Assembly (NCBI GenBank): GCA_032111745.1
Contig: JAULUH010000557.1
Location: 1 to 30,508 of the forward strand
Source of the DNA: JAULUH01 sp032111745
Lineage (GTDB): Bacteria; Chloroflexota; Anaerolineae; JAAEKA01
Direction of reading: 5' to 3'
Length of the DNA: 30,508 bases
The notes under the pieces were generated by a model. It saw nothing but the letters and a program-made list of their open reading frames with translations, made no database searches and was not told the origin of the DNA. Positions 1-6,823 of the stretch are shown piece after piece. The position numbers and the translations under genes are program-made. Within the stretch, counting starts at the first letter, position 1, and every line of letters starts with the position of its first letter.

Positions 1-2
1 CG

Positions 3-251
3 CAGTGGGATCCGGGTGGGGTGTCTCTGACACAGGTCAACGCGACCCTGTGGACCATCACGTTGACCGGCAAGGAATCCACCCAGATCGAGACCAAGTA
101 CACGCTGGGTTCCTGGGACTACGTGGAGAAGGGTGATGCGTGCAGCGAGATCGCCAATCGCCAGCTGACGCTGAGCTACGGCGCCACCGGCACCATGGTG
201 GTCAACGACACGGTTCAGAACTGGCGCAACGTCGCCCCCTGCGGGAACTAG
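3..251 (+). CDS. CBM20-type starch-binding domain, 3' end of a larger gene (partial)
   Basis: Only the last ~82 residues are in the window; the frame is open to the left edge, so the protein starts upstream. The residues fit a CBM20 fold: an opening QWDPGG, then LWTITL, then KYTLGSWDYVEKG followed by EIANR. In CBM20 the tryptophan of GSWD contributes to a starch-binding site. The domain is normally C-terminal on secreted amylases, pullulanases or other alpha-glucan enzymes, so the missing part is probably such an enzyme, but the catalytic domain is not visible. It ends with TAG at 249-251, and an inverted repeat follows at 282-335. The GTG at 21 is internal to the domain and is not a true start. 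Family call is fairly sure; enzyme identity is unknown. Confidence 0.75.
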   Translation, partial: QWDPGGVSLTQVNATLWTITLTGKESTQIETKYTLGSWDYVEKGDACSEIANRQLTLSYGATGTMVVNDTVQNWRNVAPCGN

Positions 252-281
252 GACACCAGGGCGGAATGCCACCCGCGGTTC

Positions 282-335
282 GGAGTTGAGGCCTTAGCCG
301 GTTTGCGCTAGAGACCCGGCTAAGGCCTCGACTCC
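282..335. repeat. 20-bp inverted repeat (hairpin) after the CBM20 gene
   Basis: Arms 282-301 and 316-335 are reverse complements apart from one position, with a 14-nt loop. The right arm ends in GCCTCGACTCC, an 11-mer that recurs at 8213-8223 and 28153-28163 and in reverse complement at 2790-2800. The hairpin begins 30 bp after the CBM20 stop and could act as a terminator, but no T-run follows it. A dispersed palindromic repeat (REP-like) is the better description. Confidence 0.6.
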
Positions 336-411
336 AGCCTGGAACACCGTTGGCGGATTTCCGCCGCCCTGTACTAGAGCGATTGCTCAGAGCGACGTAG
401 CCAAACCGCGC

Positions 412-467
412 GTAGGGGCGGCCCTCGGTGGCCGCCCTCCGTGGCCGCCCTCCGTGGCCGCCCCTAC
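412..467. repeat. REP-like palindrome with internal 13-bp tandem repeats
   Basis: A perfect 12-bp inverted repeat (GTAGGGGCGGCC at 412-423, GGCCGCCCCTAC at 456-467) encloses two copies of a 13-bp unit, GGCCGCCCTCCGT (430-442, 443-455), and the start of a third. GGCCGCCCCTAC recurs exactly at 1819-1830. Shorter versions of the core are at about 1934-1942 and, in reverse orientation, 2002-2012. All copies lie outside convincing genes. The rest of 252-645 holds a small GGCGGA/TCCGCC hairpin (352-365) and no gene I can support. Confidence 0.6.
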
Positions 468-645
468 AAGTGGATAGATGTCGCATCTCCAAACGGTGAC
501 GGCATGGATGGCGGCCCCATCCGGCGATATAGGCCAGGCTTTTCGACGGCCTCCCAGTCCGAACATCTTTGACATCTGGTTGGCGGTGTGGCACTATGGG
601 GTGTGCCGGCAGGGCCACGAAAGCTGTCGCAGCCGGAGGGACACT

Positions 646-789
646 ATGGCGGTCAGGCAGGAACATATCGAGAAGGCTATCGCCCTGGCAAGGGCTTTCG
701 GGGCGACACGGCTCGACCTGGTGCCCCTCAGCTGTTGGATGACCTGCGATCGTTGTCCACCGAGAACTGAGTCCTGGGGCCGGGCATGA
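646..789 (+). pseudogene. Remnant of a small nucleotidyltransferase-like gene (truncated)
   Basis: An ATG at 646 sits 5 bp after a strong Shine-Dalgarno sequence, GGAGGG (635-640). The first ~23 residues (RQEHIEKAIALARAFGATRL) look like the first helix and entry to the first strand of minimal MNT-type nucleotidyltransferases. There the next residues are normally a hydrophobic strand plus a GS motif with the catalytic Asp pair. Here the sequence jumps to DLVPLS and ends after 47 residues; no GS or DxD motif is present in any frame. Another frame stays open to 770. This looks like a gene that lost its catalytic middle by internal deletion. The assignment rests on a short stretch and is tentative; it could be an unrelated small protein. 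Confidence 0.35.
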
Positions 790-1502
790 CCGACGAGACC
801 TTTGAGGCCCTGTTGGGCCAATCTCCTGCCGAGTATGCGGCCCGGGGCTGGAGCCTGGGCCGGATCAGGGCCGACCTGCGCGCGCGGGGGCAGGCGCTGG
901 AGCTGGCGGACGAGTGCGCTGCCCACCTGGAGCGGGCGGACCTGTCGTGGCGGCCGATGACGGGGGCGATGGCTGCGTATGTGCCGGCGCCGATGACTGA
1001 GGTCGACCTGGACCTGAGCATGCGCGTCAGGCGGGCTCTGCGTGCGGGGACGAGGCGCAGCTACACGGAGGCCTGGCGGGCTGTGACTGAGCCGGTGTTG
1101 CCGGAGCTGGCGGGTGCCCTGTATGTGGAGGGGCATGCTATCACCCGCGACAGCTGGCCCATGATGATGGAGCGGGGCTGGGTCGAGCTGAACGGGCGCA
1201 TTGTGGAGACCATGGACATAGAGAGTGAGAGGCCGGTGTTCGGGTTGTATTTCCCGGGCCTGCGGTATGATGCCGAGGAGGCGGGCCGGCTGGGCCGGGA
1301 GCTGGGGGAGGTGCCCATAGGCTGGCAGTTGTACGGGTGGGGGGGCTACGAGCACCCGGCTATGCTTGGCTCGGCGCTGGCGGCGTGGCAGGCTATAGAC
1401 CGGATGACTCCGGGCCGGGTGGACTATGATTTGGTGGAGCGGTACAGGAGCCATTTGCAGTGGCTGACGGGGGAGGCGGAGGAGAGGGAGGCGCCGGCAT
1501 GA
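786..1502 (+). CDS. Hypothetical protein, 238 aa, unrecognised family
   Basis: The ORF starts at ATG 786, overlapping the end of the truncated upstream frame by 4 bp, and has no strong ribosome-binding site. It encodes a soluble-looking protein with no signal peptide or membrane helix. The N-terminal ~60 residues are charged and helical. A central stretch (about residues 111-165) contains YVEGHAI, then ERGWVELNGRIVET and LYFPGLRY. That spacing (an EG(H/Y)A box, an aromatic-rich strand with N/DGR, and a final tyrosine) recalls uncharacterised bacterial and phage proteins with an EGYA...W...DGRV.D.T...YYG pattern. The resemblance is only a pattern impression. A 340-aa antisense frame over this gene is a high-GC artefact. 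Coding status is fairly sure; function is unknown. Confidence 0.6.
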   Translation: MTDETFEALLGQSPAEYAARGWSLGRIRADLRARGQALELADECAAHLERADLSWRPMTGAMAAYVPAPMTEVDLDLSMRVRRALRAGTRRSYTEAWRAVTEPVLPELAGALYVEGHAITRDSWPMMMERGWVELNGRIVETMDIESERPVFGLYFPGLRYDAEEAGRLGRELGEVPIGWQLYGWGGYEHPAMLGSALAAWQAIDRMTPGRVDYDLVERYRSHLQWLTGEAEEREAPA

Positions 1503-1546
1503 TTTGGGGGGGCCCTGGATCACGAACGCGCGAAGGTTAGGCAAAG

Positions 1547-1605
1547 GCACGAAGCACGAAGCACGAAATCCGGAGCCGCGAAGCACGAAGCGCGAAGCCA
1601 CGAAG
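1547..1605 (+). repeat. Imperfect CACGAAG-type short tandem repeat
   Basis: The heptamer-like unit (G)CACGAA(G) recurs several times, with variants such as GCGCGAAG and GCCACGAAG, between about 1547 and 1605. It lies directly after the 238-aa gene. It carries no start/stop structure or codon pattern suggesting a gene, and looks like slippage-prone low-complexity intergenic DNA. Confidence 0.55.
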
Positions 1606-1630
1606 GGGGCGGGCACGGAGGCCCGCTACG

Positions 1631-1746
1631 ATGGCATGGGTAGGGCGCATGGATTTACCATGGCATGGGTAGGGCGCATGGATTTACCATGGCATGGGTA
1701 GGGCGCATGCATTTACCATGGCATGGGTGGCGTGCATCCATTGGAG
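1631..1746 (+). repeat. 29-bp tandem repeat, three full copies plus a degraded fourth
   Basis: Copies at 1631-1659 and 1660-1688 are identical. The copy at 1689-1717 differs at one base, and a fourth (1718-1746) decays after its first half. Each begins ATGGCATGGGTAGGG and ends ATTTACC. Units abut with no spacers, so this is not a CRISPR array. The region 1503-2340 otherwise holds degenerate GC-rich repeats (including GGCCGCCCCTAC at 1819-1830) and no gene I can support. Confidence 0.85.
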
Positions 1747-2342
1747 AGGCAAGGATGTCAACCTTACCCGACGATAGGCGGGACCAAGGCGGTATCGGTT
1801 GGAACGAATACCACGGAGGGCCGCCCCTACGCTCGGAGTAGAAACGTCCATGCGATGGGGGATAGCATGGGAGGCCGAGTTGGCGACCTATTGGCCCGGG
1901 GCGGCATTAGTTGGAACGGATGGGACGGAGCCCCGCCCCTACGGGGGGATGGGTGTAGCGGATGCTAGAGGGGAGGATGCCAGAGGGTGGGCATTCGCCC
2001 CGGTAGGGGCGGAGGGCAGCCGTTCCCACTAATGGTTGTCTTGCGCAGTGGTATGGGTGGAGTGCCGTCCCTGCGACGGCGCGGGCCGGTAAGGCTCCGG
2101 GAATCGCGTTCAAACGCCGCTGCCAGGTGGGACGAGCTGGAAAGCGTCCGTTCTCGTAGTTGGCCCGACCCTGTGGACGATCACGCTTCATGCCGGCCTG
2201 GCCGGCCATGCCCCGCACCCTGCGAGGGGATAGGGGTTTTGGCGCAGCCGGGTGGGTGCGGCGAGGTACGGGTCACGGGTCAGTTCAGGGGGTGCCACGA
2301 CGGGGCGGGCAATTCGACTTTCGTTACGGTAAATTTACACTC

Positions 2343-2371
2343 TTGACAGCACGGGATTTCTGGACTATAAT
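2343..2371 (+). promoter_or_regulatory. Perfect consensus sigma-70-type promoter (TTGACA-N17-TATAAT)
   Basis: TTGACA at 2343-2348 and TATAAT at 2366-2371 are separated by exactly 17 bp. Transcription should start near 2378, giving a leader of about 70 nt before the ATG at 2451. Both hexamers match the housekeeping consensus at every position, so strong constitutive transcription is expected. It reads rightward into the small membrane protein gene. Confidence 0.85.
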
Positions 2372-2450
2372 TTGGTCAAGTGGTGTTGCTTGTGATTCCG
2401 AACCATTGCACGCGAAGCCTGGCCTTTATTGACTGGGCATGGGAGTGAGT

Positions 2451-2690
2451 ATGATTTCCACAGTGACCACGAGCACGATCGCCGCAGTCAATACAGCCAG
2501 CCTGGCCATGTTCTTTGGCCTGGTGGCGGCTGTGACCTTGCTGGTGATGCTGATCCAGAAGGAGGTGTTGACGGGTTCTGAGGGGGAGAGGGCGCACGCG
2601 CTGTCGCGCGTGCTGAACTTCGCCATCGTGCCCCTGGTAGTGGCTTTCCTGATGGTTCTGGCGGTGCGGATCACCGAGATTCTACGCTGA
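2451..2690 (+). CDS. Small two-helix membrane protein, 79 aa, unknown function
   Basis: The start chosen is ATG 2451, because GGAG (2442-2445) sits 5 bp upstream; an in-frame ATG at 2439 lacks such a site. Two hydrophobic segments (about residues 12-35 and 57-75) flank a charged loop containing KEVLTGSEGERAHALSR, so both ends probably face the same side of the membrane. No signal peptidase site is evident. It is a single-gene unit: a perfect promoter upstream and a stem-loop just after the stop. I do not recognise a named family. Its position next to a polysaccharide locus and its strong promoter suggest an abundant structural or regulatory membrane peptide, but this is inference. Confidence 0.7.
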   Translation: MISTVTTSTIAAVNTASLAMFFGLVAAVTLLVMLIQKEVLTGSEGERAHALSRVLNFAIVPLVVAFLMVLAVRITEILR

Positions 2691-2714
2691 GACCGGCTCC
2701 ACTCAACGACTGCG

Positions 2715-2750
2715 AACGCCGCGTATCCAACCAATAGGATGCGCGGCGTT
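2715..2750. terminator. Stem-loop between convergent genes, probable bidirectional terminator
   Basis: Arms 2715-2728 and 2737-2750 form a 14-bp stem (13 Watson-Crick pairs and one G-T pair) with an 8-nt loop. It lies 24 bp after the plus-strand stop (2690) and 26 bp before the minus-strand stop (2777), the place expected for a shared terminator. The T-run is weak on both sides, so intrinsic termination efficiency is uncertain. Confidence 0.6.
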
Positions 2751-2776
2751 GTGATTCAGGGGAGAGAAGTGGCCCG

Positions 2777-3673
2777 CTAGAGAGGTGGGGGAGTCGAGGC
2801 GACGGCCAGAACTGGGAGGCCGTCGACCACAAATGGCATGACCAAGAAGAGCATGATGTTGGTGAGGCCGTGGGCCAGGGTGACGCCCAAGAGGCTGCCT
2901 GTTTTGGCGACGACCCAGGCGAAGAAGAGCGCCACTACAAACACAAAGACCACGTCCAATGCCGACTTATAGCCCAGGTGCAGCACGGCGAAGACAAGGG
3001 ACACGTAGACCAGGCCGAGGCGTCCCAGGGCCTGCTGGCCGGCGTGCTGCATCAGGCCGCGGAAGATCAGTTCCTCCAGGAATCCGGTGCTGACCAGCAG
3101 GACCAGTGCCGGCAGCCACAGGTCCTGCCACGTGAAGGAGGCTGCCAGCGGGGCCGGGGCCAGGATGTGATACTCGACATAGCCAAAGGTAATGCCGGAA
3201 AGTGCGACGAGGAGCTGGACAGGCAGCGAGCCCATGCGCAGCCCGACATCGTCGCGTGAATAGCCAAGGGTGCGCGCCAACAGCAGGGCCGCCACGAAGA
3301 GTGGCACGCTGACGATGTAGTACCAGGCGACCTGCGGAAGGCCGGCCAGCGGCAACGAGAAGCTCATCACGCGGATCAACGGGGCGAAAGCCAGCATGGC
3401 GAGGAGCTGGTGCAGCGGGTCGTCGAGAGCCGTTGAGGCGTGATAGATCAAGGCGAACAACAACAAGGCGTGGAGGATCAACCCGACGCGCGGCTGGCCG
3501 GTGGAGCTGATCAGCTCGGCGGTGGCCAGCCAGGCCAGGTAGCCGCTTGCGATCAGGGCCGGGCGTGACGGGGGCGCGGCCAGCCAGCTTGGGCGGCGGG
3601 CCGGCGCGCTGCCTATGCCGGTGGCTGCCGTGATGCCAGGTGGGTTCTCGACAGGGCTGACCTCAGTCGACAT
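2777..3673 (-). CDS. CPBP family intramembrane metalloprotease (CAAX-protease-like)
   Basis: A 298-aa polytopic membrane protein. The three conserved motifs of the CPBP/Abi (Rce1-like) family are intact: EELIFR (E200, E201, R205), FAVLH (F228, H232) and HGLTN (H268, N272). These bind the catalytic metal, so it should be an active intramembrane endopeptidase. The first ~38 residues are a Pro/Ala-rich cytoplasmic tail, followed by about seven or eight hydrophobic segments. The ATG at 3673 lies 11 bp inside the end of the upstream PD40 gene, so the two are translationally coupled. In bacteria the family includes bacteriocin self-immunity proteins and proteases of unknown substrate; the linked membrane-anchored propeller protein is an obvious candidate partner. 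It is the last gene of the minus-strand block. Confidence 0.9.
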   Translation of the reverse strand: MSTEVSPVENPPGITAATGIGSAPARRPSWLAAPPSRPALIASGYLAWLATAELISSTGQPRVGLILHALLLFALIYHASTALDDPLHQLLAMLAFAPLIRVMSFSLPLAGLPQVAWYYIVSVPLFVAALLLARTLGYSRDDVGLRMGSLPVQLLVALSGITFGYVEYHILAPAPLAASFTWQDLWLPALVLLVSTGFLEELIFRGLMQHAGQQALGRLGLVYVSLVFAVLHLGYKSALDVVFVFVVALFFAWVVAKTGSLLGVTLAHGLTNIMLFLVMPFVVDGLPVLAVASTPPPL

Positions 3674-4868
3674 ACTTCACCCACACAGGATCCCAGGCTT
3701 CGTCGTCGGAGTCCAGCAGCAGCCGCTGATCGCTGCCGTCGGCGTTCATGATCCAGAGCTGGCGCTTGCCGGTGCGGTTTGAAGTGAAGACGATCTGCCG
3801 GCCATCGGGCGACCAGGTGGGCTGCTGGTCTGCCTCCCACGTGTTGGTGGTGAGCTGGCTCTGGCGGCGGCCGTCGGTGGACACAACCCATATCTCGTCG
3901 TTGCCGCTGGCGGTGGAGGCCAGGGCAACGACATCGTCGACGGGGGACCACGCTGGTGCCGAGACAGCGCCGGAATCGAAGGAGGTGAGGGGGGTCTGGG
4001 CGGCGCCCTTGGCATCGGAGAAATAGAGTTGCAGCCGTCCGGTGCTCAAGTCCCTGGCCACATAGGCGTGATGGCGCAGGTCTGTCGACCAGGTGTCCCG
4101 GGCGCGTCCCCGGGACACGGGCCAGTCGGCGGTGAGCCTGACCAAGCCGGAGCCATCCGGGTTGACGGCATAGGGCAGGGTTTGCTCGCCCCCCATGGGC
4201 GATCGGAAGAGGATCATGCCCAGCAGGTCACCGGGAAAAGCTGGCGTCGGCGTGGAGGGCGGTAGGTCTTCAAACGGTATGAAGACCGGGGTCGGCATGG
4301 GGGTGACGACAAGGAAACCGCCGGGCGGTGGGGTAGGCGTGCCGGTGGTGAAGGCTATGGCAGTCGCCAGGGCGGCCTGGACTTCTGCCGTGGCCGAGTT
4401 GGCAGGAGATGCAGTCGGCGTGACCACCAGCGGGATCGGCGTGGGGGTGGCGGTCACGACGCCGGGCGGCAGCGGCGTGGGTGTGCCGATCCTACGGGCC
4501 TCTTCGGTCGCCTCCACGGCGCGCGTCGCCGCCTCGAAGACATCAGCGGGCGGCGGCGGTGGAGTCACCACGATCAGCGTCCCCTGGGGAGCGGCGGCCG
4601 AGGCCGGGGTGGCGGTGGGATAGGCGGCCATCGTCTCGGGCGATGCCGGCGCCGTTTCGGCGACCATCACCTGCCCGCCCGAAACAGTTGCCTGGGCCTG
4701 GTCGCCAGGATCCGGCACGCTCGCCACGGCCAGCGGGGTGGGGTCTGGGGCTGCGGCGCGGCGCGTCACGATTTCGCGACCGATTAGGGCGATGCCAATG
4801 AACGCCAGGACGGCGGCCACGATCAGGATGGCCTTCGGTGAGTTTTTTGTGTCCGACTGTGTGCTCAT
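3663..4868 (-). CDS. Membrane-anchored PD40/TolB-like beta-propeller protein with Thr/Pro-rich repeat stalk
   Basis: The start is ATG 4868 (MSTQSDTK), with GAGGGG about 5 bp upstream; an ATG at 4889 is possible but lacks support. Of 401 residues, 13-31 form one membrane helix, so the rest is extracytoplasmic. Residues ~40-210 are a Thr/Pro/Ala stalk holding two aligned 48-residue repeats (99-146 and 147-194), each with VVTP, an Ala-rich helix, then GTPTP. Residues ~213-401 contain PD40 blades: AWSPVDD...EIWVVSTDG and TWSPDGRQIVFTSN...QLWIMNADGS. PD40 blades are ligand- or protein-binding scaffolds, as in TolB. The blades are few, so the propeller may be partial or completed by divergent blades near 213-300. 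It overlaps the CPBP protease by 11 bp and follows a candidate promoter at 4941-4970. Confidence 0.85.
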   Translation of the reverse strand: MSTQSDTKNSPKAILIVAAVLAFIGIALIGREIVTRRAAAPDPTPLAVASVPDPGDQAQATVSGGQVMVAETAPASPETMAAYPTATPASAAAPQGTLIVVTPPPPPADVFEAATRAVEATEEARRIGTPTPLPPGVVTATPTPIPLVVTPTASPANSATAEVQAALATAIAFTTGTPTPPPGGFLVVTPMPTPVFIPFEDLPPSTPTPAFPGDLLGMILFRSPMGGEQTLPYAVNPDGSGLVRLTADWPVSRGRARDTWSTDLRHHAYVARDLSTGRLQLYFSDAKGAAQTPLTSFDSGAVSAPAWSPVDDVVALASTASGNDEIWVVSTDGRRQSQLTTNTWEADQQPTWSPDGRQIVFTSNRTGKRQLWIMNADGSDQRLLLDSDDEAWDPVWVKYVD

Positions 4869-4940
4869 GAGACCCCTCTGCCTGCCCAACCTCTGTCCGG
4901 GAGGGTCTGGTGCCCAGTCAGCCCGAAGAGGGTTGGAGAG

Positions 4941-4970
4941 ATTATAACTTCACGCCACGGTCTATGGCAA
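4941..4970 (-). promoter_or_regulatory. Candidate promoter for the PD40-CPBP pair (TTGCCA-N18-TATAAT)
   Basis: Read on the minus strand, TTGCCA (4970-4965) and a perfect TATAAT (4946-4941) are 18 bp apart. Transcription would begin near 4934, about 65 nt before the ATG at 4868. It lies in the only sizeable gap (4869-4987) between the polymerase gene and the PD40 gene, which suggests the last two genes form their own unit. Confidence 0.6.
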
Positions 4971-4987
4971 GTTGCCTGCGTGGCCTG

Positions 4988-6817
4988 CTATTGCGCATTT
5001 TGCAGTTGTGAAAGGTAATGGGTCAGCAGACCCGATGGCTGGGCGTTTCGCTCCAGGCCCGACTGGAGCACTGTGATGGCGCCCGGCCGATTGTCCTGAT
5101 AGCGATCCTGGACAATGGCGACCAGCACATACCCTTCGGCGCGGTCTGGATAGCGGGTCATCCACTGGGTGTAGACCCGGGCCAGATCGTCAACAGGGTC
5201 GCCGACGGCCTCACCGGCCAGCCGCCTGCGCCAGGCCTCGAAGGGAGCGTAGCGGCCCAGGGCATGGTCGCGATCGAGCTCTACGCGGCGCTGCAGGGCC
5301 TCCAGTGCAGCGGAGTCAGCGCCCAACCAGGCGTAGAGGCTTCCCAGCTGGGCGGGGATGTCGGGATCGCCGGGCAGCTGGCGCTGGGCCGCCTGTAGGG
5401 ACTCTGCGGCCCGTTGCAGATGTGCGGGGGACATGGTGGAGGCGGCGCGAGGGGGCAATAGGGCACGGTGCGAGAGGACCAGGGCGGCGTTGCGCTGGCG
5501 GAGGCCTCCGGCAGCGGCCGCCAGGGCCAGCACCAGGAGCACGGCTGCCAGACCGGCGAGGGCTGAGGGCGCCCACCGGCGCCTGCTGTCCTGGGGGATC
5601 TCGATTGGTGGGGACAGATCGGCGACCACGACGCCGGCCGCCAGCAGCAGCCACAGGATGACAGCCGGCTTGGCGGTCCAGAGGCTATCCACCAGGCCGG
5701 CACCTACCATGGCGACGACGCCGGCGGCCGCGCCTACCAGAAGGGATCGGCTGTCGGCATCCGCTGTGCTGCGATAGGCCTGTGCGGAGGTCCACCAGAA
5801 GGCCAGCAGCAGCCAGATGAAGGCTATCAGACCCAGCAGGCCGCTGTCCAGGGCAACCTGGAGGAACAGGTTATGGGCATGGTGCTCGGGGCCCAGCAGG
5901 TAGCCGGGGTAGAAGTGGACCTGGGCCAGCTGGTAGGAGTCCAGGCCAATGCCGGTGAAGGGCATGTCCTGCAGCATGCTCAAGGCCCGGCTCCAAATGT
6001 CGACGCGCAGCACGATGCCCAGAGGACTCTCAACGGAAAGGAGCGTGCCGGCCAGGAGGCTCTGAGTGAGTGCGGTTGCCGCCCCAACCAGCAGGGCAGC
6101 CGGGGGTAACAGCACCAGCAGGAACCAGCGGCTGCGCGCCACCAGCACCAGGGACACGGCCAGGGCCAGGCCCAGCAGCCCCTGGAGGGACTGGGCCAGG
6201 GCCAGGACGGCAACCATCAGCAGGGCCAGCCCGATGGCCACAAAGCGGTAGCTCCGCCGGCTGCTGAAGAGTGCGATAGCGAGCATGGTGGGAGCCAACA
6301 TGGCCAGGGCCATGCCTGCTACCCTGGGATTAATGTACTGCTCGGTGGCCAGTCCCGTTGCCACCCGGGGAAGGTAGGTGTAGATCGGGTGGTCCAGGAG
6401 GCGGACGATGGCCCAGTTGGTGTTGGCGAAGGTAATCAGGAGCAGCCCGCCTGCGGCGGCCATGAGCAGCCAGGTGAGGCGCAGCAGGGCCCGGGAGCGA
6501 TCGAGGCCATTGACCAGGCCGTAGAAGAGAGACACGCCGAAGAGGTGACGCCACAGGGCTGGTGCGCTGGCCGTCCAGTCGGCCGACACGGCGAAGCCCA
6601 GGGCCAGGGCGGCCAGCAGGAGGACGATGGGCACATCCAGGGGCGTGTGCCGGGTGAGATGGCCCAAGGCGATCCAGCGGCACAGCCAGGAGAGCAGGAT
6701 CAGCCCCAGGCCCAGGCCCACCAGCAGGCCGGAGGACGGAAAGATGAGGAGGGGGGCGCTCAACGCCAGCAGCCACAACTGGTGACGGGCGATCCAGCCG
6801 GCCATGGAGGAGGTCAT
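4988..6817 (-). CDS. O-antigen ligase/polymerase family membrane protein (Wzy_C) with C-terminal TPR
   Basis: 609 aa. About twelve hydrophobic segments span residues ~12-440. The Wzy_C/WaaL signature is present: R271...W275 and GIG (289-291), then the large periplasmic loop with HHAHNLFLQ (H312, H313, H315, N316) and DSGLLGLIAF. The family joins undecaprenyl-pyrophosphate-linked glycan to a growing chain (Wzy) or to lipid A or protein (WaaL/PglL); sequence alone does not separate these. Residues ~465-605 are soluble and helical with TPR-like repeats (NPD/DPD turns, AAESLQAAQRQLPGDPD), as in many TPR-fused family members. The start lies 6 bp after the DUF1616 stop, so the two genes are co-transcribed. 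It is the best candidate for the polymerase of the glycan built by the upstream glycosyltransferases. Confidence 0.88.
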   Translation of the reverse strand: MTSSMAGWIARHQLWLLALSAPLLIFPSSGLLVGLGLGLILLSWLCRWIALGHLTRHTPLDVPIVLLLAALALGFAVSADWTASAPALWRHLFGVSLFYGLVNGLDRSRALLRLTWLLMAAAGGLLLITFANTNWAIVRLLDHPIYTYLPRVATGLATEQYINPRVAGMALAMLAPTMLAIALFSSRRSYRFVAIGLALLMVAVLALAQSLQGLLGLALAVSLVLVARSRWFLLVLLPPAALLVGAATALTQSLLAGTLLSVESPLGIVLRVDIWSRALSMLQDMPFTGIGLDSYQLAQVHFYPGYLLGPEHHAHNLFLQVALDSGLLGLIAFIWLLLAFWWTSAQAYRSTADADSRSLLVGAAAGVVAMVGAGLVDSLWTAKPAVILWLLLAAGVVVADLSPPIEIPQDSRRRWAPSALAGLAAVLLVLALAAAAGGLRQRNAALVLSHRALLPPRAASTMSPAHLQRAAESLQAAQRQLPGDPDIPAQLGSLYAWLGADSAALEALQRRVELDRDHALGRYAPFEAWRRRLAGEAVGDPVDDLARVYTQWMTRYPDRAEGYVLVAIVQDRYQDNRPGAITVLQSGLERNAQPSGLLTHYLSQLQNAQ

Positions 6818-6823
6818 CGGGTC

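Noticed and set aside
282..335. Classical intrinsic terminator after the CBM20 gene
   Set aside because: The hairpin is strong but has no following T-run, and its arm belongs to a dispersed repeat; kept as a repeat only.
594..1616. Long minus-strand open frame (340 codons) antisense to the 238-aa gene
   Set aside because: Pro/Arg/Gln/His-rich composition, no start signal and no domain; typical of high-GC antisense frames.
1631..1746. CRISPR array
   Set aside because: The 29-bp units are directly adjacent with no spacers between them and no cas genes nearby.
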